Below the pieces are notes generated by a model. That model was not told the origin of the DNA and made no database searches. It saw nothing but the letters and a program-made list of their open reading frames with translations. 64,000 nucleotides of DNA. Source: SHWC01 sp050173345. GTDB lineage: Bacteria; Pseudomonadota; Alphaproteobacteria; UBA828. Positions within the stretch are counted from its first letter, which is position 1. Every line of letters begins with the position of its first letter. The stretch spans positions 9,202 through 73,201 of the forward strand of contig JBFXKW010000014.1 in NCBI GenBank assembly GCA_050173345.1. Direction: 5' to 3'. The position numbers and the translations under genes are program-made. Below, piece by piece: positions 1 through 9,792 of the stretch.

Positions 1-1444
<1,444 letters not shown>

Positions 1445-1601
1445 GCCGAATCCTCGTTCTTTCCCGATGATGGCGGCGGGCAGGATGACAATCCAGGCCG
1501 TGGCGCCATGTTCGCGGCCCTTATACACCTTTGGCGTGGTCGTGCAATTTAGCCGGCCTATGCTTTAAGCTCCACGGAACGGAAGGGCGAGGGGCAGGCG
1601 C

Positions 1602-1901
1602 ATGACGGACTTCGACGCATTCAAGCGATCGCTCAAGGAGGGCGCGCCGCCGGACGGGCTGCGGGCCGAGCTGCGCGCGCTGTGGCATGCCGCCAAGGGC
1701 GGCTGGGACGAGGCCCATCGGCTGGTCCAGGACGAGGCGAGCGCCGATGCCGCCTGGGTCCACGCCCATCTGCACCGGATCGAGGGCGACCTCGACAATG
1801 CCGGCTACTGGTATCGCCGCGCCGGCCGGCCGAAATCGGAGCGGGCCCTGCCCGCCGAGTGGGACGAGATCGCGGGTGCGCTGTTGCAAGAGGCCGGATA
1901 G
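1602..1901 (+). CDS. Conserved hypothetical protein, 99 aa
   Basis: A small soluble acidic protein starting MTDFDAFKRSLKEG, with the middle motif WVHAHLHRIEGDLDNAGYWYRRAGRP. I recognise this as a widespread proteobacterial family of about 100 residues without assigned function; the DLDNAGYWYRRAG segment resembles one TPR-like helical hairpin. There is no signal peptide or membrane segment. It is preceded by GGGGCAGGCGC about 6 bases before the ATG, a weak but usable ribosome site. It diverges from the fumarase gene and converges on nrdB, whose stop lies 12 bases after this stop. The function is unknown and the neighbours give no real clue. Confidence 0.75.
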   Translation: MTDFDAFKRSLKEGAPPDGLRAELRALWHAAKGGWDEAHRLVQDEASADAAWVHAHLHRIEGDLDNAGYWYRRAGRPKSERALPAEWDEIAGALLQEAG

Positions 1902-1913
1902 AAGTCAGGAGGG

Positions 1914-2996
1914 TTAGGCCCGACCCGCCTCCCGCGCTTCGAAGGCGGCCCAGACACCGTCCGCGCCGTCCCAGCTGCCCCGGCTCGCCGCCTTCGAATA
2001 TTCGGTCGCGCGCTGCTCGAAGAAGTTGGCGTGCTCGACGCCGTTCAGGATTTCGACCAGCCAAGGCAGGGGATGCGGCCGGAGCTGGCGGTAGCCGCTC
2101 TCGGTCGCCGCGAACCAGCCGAACACGGGCGGAAGCCTGAGCTGGGTCAGCCGCCAGTCGGCGATGTAGCGGACATAGGCCTTGATGTCCCCGGCGCTCA
2201 TGCCCTCGATGCGTCCGAGCCCGAAGGCGAGGTCGACGAAGCTCTCCTCGAGCCCGACCATGGTCTTCGCCACGTCGATGATGTCGTCGCGCACCGCGCG
2301 GGTGAGCGCGCCGGTCTCGCGGTTCCATTCGTGGAACAGCCGGATGATGCCCTCGCAATGTAGGCTCTCGTCGCGCACCGACCAGCTCACGATCTGGCCC
2401 ATGCCGTTCATCTTGTTGTGGCGCGGGAAGTTGAGCAGCATGGCGAACGAGGCGAACAGCGCCATGCCTTCGGTGAAGGCGCCGAACATGGCGAGCGTGC
2501 GCGCCACGTCGGCCACCGTATCGACGCCGAAGGCGTGCATATAGTCGGCCTTGGCGCGCATCTCGGCATAGTCGCGGAACGCCTCGAACTCCGCCTTGGG
2601 CATGCCGAGCGTCTTCAGAAGAAGCGCATAGGCGTCGATATGCACCGTCTCCATGTTGGAGAAGGCGGCCATCATCATCTGCACTTCGAGCGGCTGGAAG
2701 ATCGGGATGTAGCGCTTCAGGTAGTTGTCGCCGACCTCGATGTCGGACTGGGTGAAGAAGCGGAAGATCTGGGTGAGCAGGCTGCGCTCCGCCTCGCTCA
2801 GCCGGTCGGAGGCCCAGTCCTTGATGTCGGCGCCGAGCGGCACCTCCTCGCCCATCCAATGCGTCTGCTGCTGGCGCTTCCAGAACTCGTAAGCCCAGGG
2901 GTAGCGCTCGACGTCGTAGGTGCCGGTCGCGGTCAAGAGCCCGGCCCGGCCCGAGCCGATCAGCGTGCGCGGATCGAGCCCGGCGAGGCCGTTCAC
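1914..2996 (-). CDS. nrdB: Class I ribonucleotide reductase, beta (radical-generating) subunit
   Basis: Small subunit of aerobic ribonucleotide reductase, housing the di-metal/tyrosyl radical cofactor used by NrdA to make dNTPs. A GTG start (MNGLAGLDPRTLIG, 360 aa) is chosen because it overlaps the nrdA stop as GTGA and upstream sequence in this frame is not protein-like. Metal ligands are visible: Asp85 (TQSDIEV), Glu116 and His119 (METVHIDAY), the Glu of FTEGMALFASF and the Glu/His of RDESLHCEG. The radical tyrosine is present at residue 123, the exact counterpart of E. coli Tyr122. Translation is probably coupled to nrdA, placing both under the upstream B12 riboswitch. Confidence 0.95.
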   Translation of the reverse strand: MNGLAGLDPRTLIGSGRAGLLTATGTYDVERYPWAYEFWKRQQQTHWMGEEVPLGADIKDWASDRLSEAERSLLTQIFRFFTQSDIEVGDNYLKRYIPIFQPLEVQMMMAAFSNMETVHIDAYALLLKTLGMPKAEFEAFRDYAEMRAKADYMHAFGVDTVADVARTLAMFGAFTEGMALFASFAMLLNFPRHNKMNGMGQIVSWSVRDESLHCEGIIRLFHEWNRETGALTRAVRDDIIDVAKTMVGLEESFVDLAFGLGRIEGMSAGDIKAYVRYIADWRLTQLRLPPVFGWFAATESGYRQLRPHPLPWLVEILNGVEHANFFEQRATEYSKAASRGSWDGADGVWAAFEAREAGRA

Positions 2997-4903
2997 TGGC
3001 ACGCCAGGCACTCCTCGTATTCCGTGCGCGCCGCTTCGGCGATGCGGCGCTCCGCCGGCTCGACGCGTCCGGCGAAGGCCGCGCGCTGGATCGACTTGGA
3101 GCGGCAGTAGTAGAGGCTCTTGATGCCGCGCTTCCAGGCCGTCCAGTGCAGCATGTGGAGGTCCCACTTCTCGATGTCGGCCGGCAGATAGAGGTTGAGC
3201 GACTGGCTCTGGCAGATGAAGGGCGCGCGGTCGGCTGCGAGGTCGATGATCCAGCGCTGGTCGATCTCGAAGGCGGTGCGGAACACGGCTTTCTCGTCGT
3301 CGCTCAGGCAATCCAGGTGCTGCACGGAGCCTTCGTGTTCGACGATGGACTGCCAGACCTCCGGCGTGTCCGCGCCCTTCGCCGCGAGCACCTTGGCAAG
3401 CGAGGGGTTGCGCACCACGAAGGCGCCCGAGAGCGTCTTGTGGTTGTAGATGTTGGCGGGGATCGGCTCGATGCAGGCGCTCGCCCCGCCGCAGATGATG
3501 CTGATCGAGGCGGTCGGCGCGACCGCGATCTTATGGCTGAAGCGTGCCTGCATGCCGCGCTCGGCGGCGTCCGGGCAGGGGCCGCGCTCCGCCGCGAGCG
3601 CCACCGAGGCGGCGTCGGCCTCCCGGCGTACTTTACGGAAGATCTTGAGGTTCCAGGATTTCGCGAGCGCGCTCTCGAACGGGATGCCCTGCGCCTGGAG
3701 GAAGGAATGGAAGCCCATCACGCCGAGCCCGACCGAGCGCTCCCGCAGCGCGGAATAGCGCGCCCGCGCCATGCTCGGCGGCGCCGCCTCGATGAAGCGG
3801 GTCAGCACGTTGTCGAGCATGCGCAGCACGTCCTCGATGAAGCCCTGCTCAGCCTGCCACTCGTCCCAGGTCTCGATGTTGAGCGAGGCGAGGCAGCAGA
3901 CTGCGGTGCGTTCGCCGTCGTGATGGTCCTTGCCGGTCGGCAGCACGATCTCGCTGCACAGGTTCGAGGTGGTGACCTTGAGGCCGAGGTCGCGCTGGTG
4001 CACGGGCAGCGCGCGGTTCACCGCGTCGATGAACAGCAGGTAGGGCTCGCCGGTCTGGAGGCGCGTCTCCAGGATGCGCTGCCAGAGCTGGCGTGCGTTC
4101 ACCTCGCGGATCGGTTCACCGGTTCTCGGGCTCCGGAGCGGGAAGAGGCTGCCGTCCCTGACCGCGTCCATGAAGGCGTCGGTGAGGTTGATGCCGTGGT
4201 GGAGGTTGAGGCCCTTGCGGTTGAAGTCGCCGGAGGCCTTGCGGATTTCGAGGAACTCCTCGATCTCCGGATGATGGATGTCGAGATAGACCGCGGCGGA
4301 ACCCCGGCGCAGCGAGCCCTGGCTGATCGCGAGCGTCAGCCCGTCCATGACGTGGATGAACGGGATGATGCCCGAAGTCTCGCCGCAGCCCTTGACCGCC
4401 TCGCCGATCGAGCGGACCTCGCCCCAATAGGTGCCGATGCCGCCGCCGTTCGACGCGAGCCAGACGTTCTCGTTCCAGGTGGCGACGATGCCGCCGAGCG
4501 AATCGGGCACCGCGTTCAGGAAGCAGGAGATCGGCAGCCCGCGCGTCGTGCCCCCGTTCGAGAGGATCGGCGTCGCCGGCATGAACCAGAGGCGCGAGAT
4601 GGCGTCGTAGAGGCGCTGGGCATGGGCGATGTCGTCGGCAAACGCGCAGGCGACGCGCGCGAAGAGATCCTGATAGCTCTCGCCCGGCATCAGATAGCGG
4701 TCGTGGAGCGTCGCCTTGCCGAACGGCGTGAGCAATGCATCGCGGCCGCGGTCGAGGCGGAGGTCGGCGGCTCGCGGTGGCCGTGCCAATGGCGCGGGCA
4801 GCGGCGCCGGCCGTTCGGCCCTGGCGCGGACGCGCCCGGGCTTCGCCGGCGGCGCGATCAAGTGGCCATGATGGTCGAAGTCGTAGGCAAGCGAACCGGA
4901 CAT
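2993..4903 (-). CDS. nrdA: Class I ribonucleotide reductase, alpha (catalytic) subunit
   Basis: Catalytic subunit reducing ribonucleotides to deoxyribonucleotides. The chosen ATG (MSGSLAYDFDHHGH, 636 aa) has GGGAGGG upstream with good spacing; a longer in-frame start would run into the riboswitch leader. Active-site residues are visible: Cys127 (PISCFLN), the N-x-C-x-E triad Asn314/Cys316/Glu318 (SNLCSEIVLPT), the redox partner near Cys336-337 (AVCCLASLN), the radical-transfer pair in SLYYCRSKS, and the C-terminal CLAC pair (632, 635) that is reloaded by thioredoxin or glutaredoxin. The N-terminal region before the core is only about 100 residues and shows no obvious ATP-cone, so overall activity regulation by dATP may be absent or reside elsewhere. 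Confidence 0.95.
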   Translation of the reverse strand: MSGSLAYDFDHHGHLIAPPAKPGRVRARAERPAPLPAPLARPPRAADLRLDRGRDALLTPFGKATLHDRYLMPGESYQDLFARVACAFADDIAHAQRLYDAISRLWFMPATPILSNGGTTRGLPISCFLNAVPDSLGGIVATWNENVWLASNGGGIGTYWGEVRSIGEAVKGCGETSGIIPFIHVMDGLTLAISQGSLRRGSAAVYLDIHHPEIEEFLEIRKASGDFNRKGLNLHHGINLTDAFMDAVRDGSLFPLRSPRTGEPIREVNARQLWQRILETRLQTGEPYLLFIDAVNRALPVHQRDLGLKVTTSNLCSEIVLPTGKDHHDGERTAVCCLASLNIETWDEWQAEQGFIEDVLRMLDNVLTRFIEAAPPSMARARYSALRERSVGLGVMGFHSFLQAQGIPFESALAKSWNLKIFRKVRREADAASVALAAERGPCPDAAERGMQARFSHKIAVAPTASISIICGGASACIEPIPANIYNHKTLSGAFVVRNPSLAKVLAAKGADTPEVWQSIVEHEGSVQHLDCLSDDEKAVFRTAFEIDQRWIIDLAADRAPFICQSQSLNLYLPADIEKWDLHMLHWTAWKRGIKSLYYCRSKSIQRAAFAGRVEPAERRIAEAARTEYEECLACQ

Positions 4904-5030
4904 CCGCACCCTCCCGCGTGGTTGGAGCGGAAGGCCGGGGCGGACGCTTTGCAGGAGGGCCTGGCGACGAGTGCCACCGCATGCAAGCACCCACCGGGAC
5001 ACCCCGCCCGAGGACGTTCTCTCCGTTCAC

Positions 5031-5209
5031 GGCAGGTCTCCTGGCTCGCGGGTCGTTGCGGCTGTCTGGCCTTCCCGGCGCCTTCCGGCGCCAGTGGCGT
5101 GTCGTGACAGCGGCTCGCCGCCTACAGTTACGGGGGCAGCCCCGGCTTGACCGCGAGATGCGGCATACCGAGTTCCCTCTTAGCCCCAGATATAGATATC
5201 CGGGGAACC
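5031..5209 (-). ncRNA. Cobalamin (B12) riboswitch upstream of nrdAB
   Basis: Read on the reverse strand, the leader has the cobalamin aptamer signature in order: a 5' GGTTCCCC / GGGAAC paired region, the B12-box-like GCTGCCCCCGTAACTGTA, a GCCACTGG / GGGAAGGC segment with a GGCGCCGGAAGGCGCC hairpin, and the 3' element AGCCAGGAGACCTGCC. It lies 127 bases upstream of the nrdA ATG on the same strand. Known B12 riboswitches switch genes off when adenosylcobalamin is bound; in front of a B12-independent reductase this would save class I enzyme when a B12-dependent class II enzyme can work. No terminator with a T-run follows, so control is probably translational, although the expression platform is not resolved. 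Confidence 0.93.
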
Positions 5210-5220
5210 GTGAACGCGAC

Positions 5221-5250
5221 ATACTGTGGCGAAACCGGAGCGCCCGTCAA
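5221..5250 (-). promoter_or_regulatory. Candidate sigma70-type promoter for the B12-riboswitch/nrdAB transcript
   Basis: On the reverse strand TTGACG is followed after 18 bases by CAGTAT. This would start transcription about 10 bases downstream, almost exactly at the 5' edge of the riboswitch fold. The -10 match is modest; the position is the main argument. Confidence 0.4.
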
Positions 5251-5277
5251 GGATGACGATTGGCGCCGGCCGCCCGT

Positions 5278-6486
5278 TCAGGTGCCGCCGCCGCGTTCGA
5301 CGACCCTGGCGCCGTCCGTCACCCGGTCGCTCGGATGGGCGATCAGGGTGGCGTCGTCGGCGAGGCCGCCCAGGATTTCCGCCGCCTCCCGGTTGAGCCG
5401 GCCGACGGCGACGTGGCGCCGCACCGCCCGCCCGTCCTCCACGGCGAAGACCGCCCAGCGATTGCCGTCCCGGAACAGCGCGGTGAGCGGCACGGCGAGC
5501 GCCTCGTCCTCCGAGCTCACGATGCGGGTATCGACCTGGTAGCCGTGGCCGAGCGCGCGCCAGGCTTCGTGCGGCGTTTCGATGTCGATGATGACGTTGA
5601 CGCGCTGCTCCTCGATGCCGAGCGCCGAGATCTTGGTGAAGCCGAACGGCTCGATGCGGCGCACCCGGCCGTCGAGCGGCGCGGGGCCGCCCCAGTTTTC
5701 GATCACGACGCGCTGGCCCGGCTCGACCTTGACCGCGTCCGAGGAGAGCAGATCGACCACGATCTCGATGTCGGCGGGGTCGCCGACCTCGATCAGCGGC
5801 TCGCCCGCGCCGACCACGCCCTCGCTCTCGTGCGGCACGCGCAGCACGCGTCCGCTCACCGGGGCGCGCACCGGCACGCGCGGCGTCGTGCCGACCTGCG
5901 CCTCGTTCACGGTGATCAGGCGGGCGCGCGCCCGGTCTAGCTCGGAGAGGCGCATGCGGAGCGCCGCCGCCGAGGTATCCACCGTGGCGGTCGCCATCTG
6001 CTGGCTGCGCTCAGCGGCGTCGAGCAGGCGCTGCGGGATGGTGCCGGTCTCGAACAGGCGGCGCGTGCGCTCGAGCTCGGAATCGGCGAAGGTGAGGTCG
6101 GCGCGGGCGAGACGCAGATCGGCCTCGGCGGCGAGGCGCGCGGCGTTGGCGGTCTGCACCGCAGCCTCGGCCTCGGCCTTGCTGCGCGCGTCGAGGAAGG
6201 CCGGCGCCTCGGGCTCGATCACGGCGAGCACGGTCTCGTCCGCGGTCACCGCGTCGCCGACCTTGGCCTCGATGCGCAGCGCCCGCCCGGAGATCGGCGC
6301 CGAGACGGTATAGACCTCGCGCACCCGGGTCTCGCCCTCGCCGTCGATGGTGACGATAAGCGGTTCGCGCCGCGCCGCGACCAGATCGACCGGCACGGCA
6401 CGGGGCTGGAAGGCGTAGGCGAGCGCGGCCGCGACCGCCAGCCCGAGCAGGCCCCACAGCACGATGCGGCGGAGTTGACCCTTCAT
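5278..6486 (-). CDS. Periplasmic adaptor (HlyD/MacA-like membrane fusion protein)
   Basis: Inner-membrane-anchored periplasmic adaptor of a MacAB-type export system. The 402-aa protein has an N-terminal membrane anchor (residues about 8-27), a biotinyl-lipoyl half (APISGRALRIEAKVGDAV), an Ala/Arg/Glu-rich coiled-coil hairpin (about 100-200), the second lipoyl half (VPVRAPVSGRVLRVPHES) and a beta-barrel region. It is the last gene of a three-gene unit, starting 7 bases after the permease stop, with the ATPase first. This order and make-up fit export of a small molecule, peptide or lipid across the envelope; the substrate cannot be deduced. No outer membrane channel gene lies nearby. Confidence 0.88.
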   Translation of the reverse strand: MKGQLRRIVLWGLLGLAVAAALAYAFQPRAVPVDLVAARREPLIVTIDGEGETRVREVYTVSAPISGRALRIEAKVGDAVTADETVLAVIEPEAPAFLDARSKAEAEAAVQTANAARLAAEADLRLARADLTFADSELERTRRLFETGTIPQRLLDAAERSQQMATATVDTSAAALRMRLSELDRARARLITVNEAQVGTTPRVPVRAPVSGRVLRVPHESEGVVGAGEPLIEVGDPADIEIVVDLLSSDAVKVEPGQRVVIENWGGPAPLDGRVRRIEPFGFTKISALGIEEQRVNVIIDIETPHEAWRALGHGYQVDTRIVSSEDEALAVPLTALFRDGNRWAVFAVEDGRAVRRHVAVGRLNREAAEILGGLADDATLIAHPSDRVTDGARVVERGGGT

Positions 6487-6493
6487 CGGCGCG

Positions 6494-8857
6494 CTACTCC
6501 CGCGTCTTCAGCACTTCGATCAGGTCGAGCTTGTCGAGCCGGCGGCGCACCAGCGCGGCGGAGGCGATGGTCGCCGCCAATGCAATTGCGACCGCGGTGC
6601 CGAAGGTCGCGGCCTCGATCGCCGCCGGCACCCGGAACAGCTCGGTATCGAACAGGCGCACGATCAGGCACACCAGCCCATAGCCCGCGGCGCAGCCGAG
6701 CGGCAGCCCGGCCAGCGCGATCAGGCCGAGCTCGCCGAGCAGGATGTAGGAGATCTGCCAACGGCTGAAGCCGAGCACCCGCAAGGTCGCCAAGTCACGT
6801 CCCCGTTCCGACAACGCGATCCGCGCGCCGTTATAGATGACACCGACCGCAAGCGTGCAGGAGAAAGCGACGAAGAAGGCGATGAAGATGTCGACCACCT
6901 GCCCCATGGTCTCGTGGAAGCCGTCGATCGCCGCGCGCCGCAGCGTGACGGAGGAGACCCGCGGCAGCTCGCGCAGCTTGCGGTAGAGCGCCCCTTCCTG
7001 CGCGGGATCGGCGAGGACATGGACGCCGCTGATCGTGCCGGGCTCCTCCATCAGGCGGTTCAGCGCGTCGATATGCATGTAGAGCGGAGTGCCGATATAG
7101 GTGTCATAAGTGGCGACGACCGGCAACTCGACCGTCGGGCGGCGCCCTTCGAGCACCTCGACCAGGATGCGGTCGCCGGGGCCTGCACCGAGCAGTTCGG
7201 CGAGCTTGGTCGAGAGCACGAGGCCCTCGGGCGGCAGGTCGAGCGCGCCGCTCTGATTGTCCAGCACCAGGCTGAGCCGCGGCGTCTCCGGCACGCCCTG
7301 GATCGATTGGCGATGGCTGCGCGCGCCGTGGTGCAGCCGCGTGCTCACCACCCTGAGCGGCTCGACGTCGAGCACGCCCGGCAGGTGCTTGACGCTGTCG
7401 AGCGCGTCGTCCGAGGTGAGCTCGACGAAGCCGACGGTCGCGGTCTGGCGCTGCGCCTCGAGGAAGAAGACGTCGACCATGCGCGCGATCGCGTCGCGCC
7501 ACTGGAAGGCGACGACGAGCACGCCGATCGCCATGCCGATGCCGAGCGCCGACATCAGCGAGCGCAGCGGGAAGCGGCCGATCTGGCGCAGGATGATGCG
7601 GGTCGGCTGGTCGAACAGGCGCGCCGCGAAGGAGCGCGCGAGCCAGGTGCGCCGGTAGACGGTCGGCGCCGGCGGCCTGAGCGCTTCGGCCGGCGGCAGG
7701 CGCGCGGCGCGCATCACCGCGCCGAGCGTCGCGGCGAACGCCACGCCGAGGGTGACAAGCGCGATCCAGCCGAAGGTGCTCGTCGCCGGCCGGTAGAGCA
7801 GCTCGGGAAAGCGGTAGAACTCGGCATAGAGCGCGGTGTTGAAGCCGCCGAGGAAGTAGCCGCCGGTCGCGCCGATCACGATGCCGAGGCCGGCGATCAC
7901 CGCGACCGCCTTCAGATAGTGCAGCGCGATCGCGAAGTTGCCGTAGCCGAACGCCTTGAGCAGCCCGATCTCGCCGCGCTCGGCGGCGATCAGCCGGCCG
8001 AACACCAGGCTGAGCAGGAACGCGGCGACCGCAAGGAACACGGTCGGCAGCACGCTCGACATGTTGCGCTGCTGCTGGATTTCGTTCGACAGGAACCAGT
8101 TGGAGAGCTGGTCGGTGCGGTCGATCGCGCCGGTGCCGCCATAGCCGGCGAGCAGCGCATCGAGCCGCGCGATCAGGTCCTTGGCGTTCGCGTTGCGGTC
8201 GAGCGCGAGCACCGCGTTGTTGAAGGCATCCTCCATGTCGTAGGCGGCTTCGAGCGCCTCCTCGCCCATCCAGAGCACGCCGTAGCGCAGGTTGTCGGGC
8301 ATGAGCTGGCCGGGCCCGAGCGAGTAGACGAATTCTGGTGACAGCGCGATGCCGACCACGGTGAGCGTGCGCTGGCGGCCGTTGAGCAGCGCGCGGATGC
8401 GGTCGCCCGGCGCGAGCCCGTGCGCCTCGGCGAACGGCTCGTTGAGCACCACCTCGTCGACCCGGCCGGGCTCGACGCTGCGTCCCGTGCGCAAGGCGAG
8501 GCGGTTGAGGCGCGGCTCGTCGCGCTCGGGCAGCGAGACGAACTGGCCGACGATCGGCTCGTCGAAGCCCTCGACCTCGATGGTGGCGAGCTCGACGACG
8601 CGCGTCTCGGCGGCGCGCACGCCGGGCAGCGCGGCGATCTCGTCGGCGAGCCGGCGCGGTGCGCGCTTGACCGAGGTAAAGACGTCGGCGAAGCGGTGGC
8701 GTTCGTAATAGGCGTCGCGGGTCTCGACCAGCGCCTCCATCGAGGTGCGCGCCATGACGAGCAGCGCGACGCCGGAGGCGACCACGAGGGCAATGGCAAT
8801 CGCCTGGCCCCTGATGCGCCAAAGATCGCGCCACAGCTTGCGGTCGAGCGGAGCCAT
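6494..8857 (-). CDS. ABC transporter permease with two FtsX domains (MacB/LolC type)
   Basis: Inner-membrane permease of the same unit. The 787-aa product (MAPLDRKLWRDLWRIRGQA) has an N-terminal membrane helix, a large periplasmic domain (about 40-270), three helices in an FtsX-like block (about 275-395, including GEIGLLKAFGYGNFAI), a second N-terminal-like helix (about 430), a second periplasmic domain and a final FtsX block (GRDLATLRVLGFSRWQISY). This duplicated layout is typical of large FtsX-family permeases working with LolD/MacB-like ATPases. A GTG three codons upstream is an equally possible start; it would leave 3 bases after the ATPase stop. Confidence 0.88.
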   Translation of the reverse strand: MAPLDRKLWRDLWRIRGQAIAIALVVASGVALLVMARTSMEALVETRDAYYERHRFADVFTSVKRAPRRLADEIAALPGVRAAETRVVELATIEVEGFDEPIVGQFVSLPERDEPRLNRLALRTGRSVEPGRVDEVVLNEPFAEAHGLAPGDRIRALLNGRQRTLTVVGIALSPEFVYSLGPGQLMPDNLRYGVLWMGEEALEAAYDMEDAFNNAVLALDRNANAKDLIARLDALLAGYGGTGAIDRTDQLSNWFLSNEIQQQRNMSSVLPTVFLAVAAFLLSLVFGRLIAAERGEIGLLKAFGYGNFAIALHYLKAVAVIAGLGIVIGATGGYFLGGFNTALYAEFYRFPELLYRPATSTFGWIALVTLGVAFAATLGAVMRAARLPPAEALRPPAPTVYRRTWLARSFAARLFDQPTRIILRQIGRFPLRSLMSALGIGMAIGVLVVAFQWRDAIARMVDVFFLEAQRQTATVGFVELTSDDALDSVKHLPGVLDVEPLRVVSTRLHHGARSHRQSIQGVPETPRLSLVLDNQSGALDLPPEGLVLSTKLAELLGAGPGDRILVEVLEGRRPTVELPVVATYDTYIGTPLYMHIDALNRLMEEPGTISGVHVLADPAQEGALYRKLRELPRVSSVTLRRAAIDGFHETMGQVVDIFIAFFVAFSCTLAVGVIYNGARIALSERGRDLATLRVLGFSRWQISYILLGELGLIALAGLPLGCAAGYGLVCLIVRLFDTELFRVPAAIEAATFGTAVAIALAATIASAALVRRRLDKLDLIEVLKTRE

Positions 8858-8869
8858 GCGCGCCACCGT

Positions 8870-9613
8870 TCACCAGGCGAGCGAGGCGGCCGGCTGCCGC
8901 TCCGGATTGACGCTCACCTCGGCGATGTGGCCGTCGGCGAAGCGCACCACGCGGTCGGCCATGGCGGCGATCGTCGCGTTGTGGGTAATCAGCGCCGTGG
9001 TGGTGCCGAACTCGCGGTTGACCCGCTCGATCGCCTCGAGCACGACAATGCCGGTGCGGCTGTCGAGCGCGCCGGTCGGCTCGTCGCAGAGGAGGAGGCC
9101 CGGCCGCTTGGCGATGGCGCGGGCGACCGCGACGCGCTGCTGCTCGCCGCCCGAGAGCTGCGCCGGGAAATGGTCGAGCCGGGCGCCGAGGCCGACGAGC
9201 CCTAGCGCCTCGGCCGCCGCGATCGGCCGGCGCGCGATCTCGGTGACCAGCGCCACGTTCTCGAGCGCGGTCAGGCTCGGGATCAAATTGTAGAACTGGA
9301 ACACGAAGCCGACCTCGTCGCGGCGATAGCGGATCAGCCCGCGATCGTCGAGCGCGGTCAGGTCGAGGTCGCGGAAGCGGACCGTGCCTGAGCTCGGCCG
9401 GTCCAGCCCGCCGAGGATGTTGAGCAGCGTCGATTTGCCGCTGCCCGACGGGCCGAGCAGCACCACCAGCTCGCCCTGCCGGAGCTCGAGGTCGACGCCC
9501 CGCAGCGCCGCGACCTCGACCGAATCCATCCGGTAGACCTTGGTCACGCCCTGGCAGCTCAGGACGACGGCTGGGCGTCCGGTCGGGTCGGCGGTGGCAG
9601 CTTCGGGCGGCAT
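8870..9613 (-). CDS. ABC transporter ATP-binding protein (LolD/MacB-like)
   Basis: Cytoplasmic ATPase powering the permease encoded just downstream. Visible motifs: Walker A GPSGSGKST, Q-loop VFQFYNLIPSL, signature LSGGEQQRVAVARA, Walker B LLLCDEPTGALDS and H-loop ITHN. The Phe-Gln-Phe Q-loop and GALDS end are typical of the LolD/MacB/FtsE branch. The chosen ATG (MPPEAATADPTGRP, 247 aa) leaves a short linker before the conserved start; an upstream start adding 19 residues is possible but those residues are not family-like. It is first gene of the export operon and diverges from the cbb3 cluster. Confidence 0.9.
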   Translation of the reverse strand: MPPEAATADPTGRPAVVLSCQGVTKVYRMDSVEVAALRGVDLELRQGELVVLLGPSGSGKSTLLNILGGLDRPSSGTVRFRDLDLTALDDRGLIRYRRDEVGFVFQFYNLIPSLTALENVALVTEIARRPIAAAEALGLVGLGARLDHFPAQLSGGEQQRVAVARAIAKRPGLLLCDEPTGALDSRTGIVVLEAIERVNREFGTTTALITHNATIAAMADRVVRFADGHIAEVSVNPERQPAASLAW

Positions 9614-9718
9614 GGTCGGCTCAAAATCCCGGATCGAGGGCGAGGGCCACGTTAACCGGTTGCGGCGCAATAATCATGCGCGCCGCACCGCCCCGATCCG
9701 GCCGGCGGACCGGCCGCT

Positions 9719-9732
9719 TTGAGCCAAATCAA
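9719..9732 (+). promoter_or_regulatory. FNR/FixK/Anr-type operator before the cbb3 gene cluster
   Basis: TTGAG-CCAA-ATCAA matches the FNR-family consensus TTGAT-N4-ATCAA at 9 of 10 defined bases. A TAGAAC sequence 22 bases downstream (9755-9760) could be the -10, which puts the box near -41.5, the classic class II activator position. The box lies 60 bases before the first gene of the oxidase cluster, fitting induction under low oxygen. Confidence 0.75.
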
Positions 9733-9792
9733 GGCCCTGGCCGGCCAACCCGCCTAGAACCGCGCCGGTAGTGACGGAGGGGCGAAACCGAG

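Noticed and set aside
2997..3311. An N-terminal extension of NrdB of about 105 residues
   Set aside because: It lies over the nrdA 3' end in a non-coding frame, is not NrdB-like, and the GTG overlapping the nrdA stop gives the normal length.
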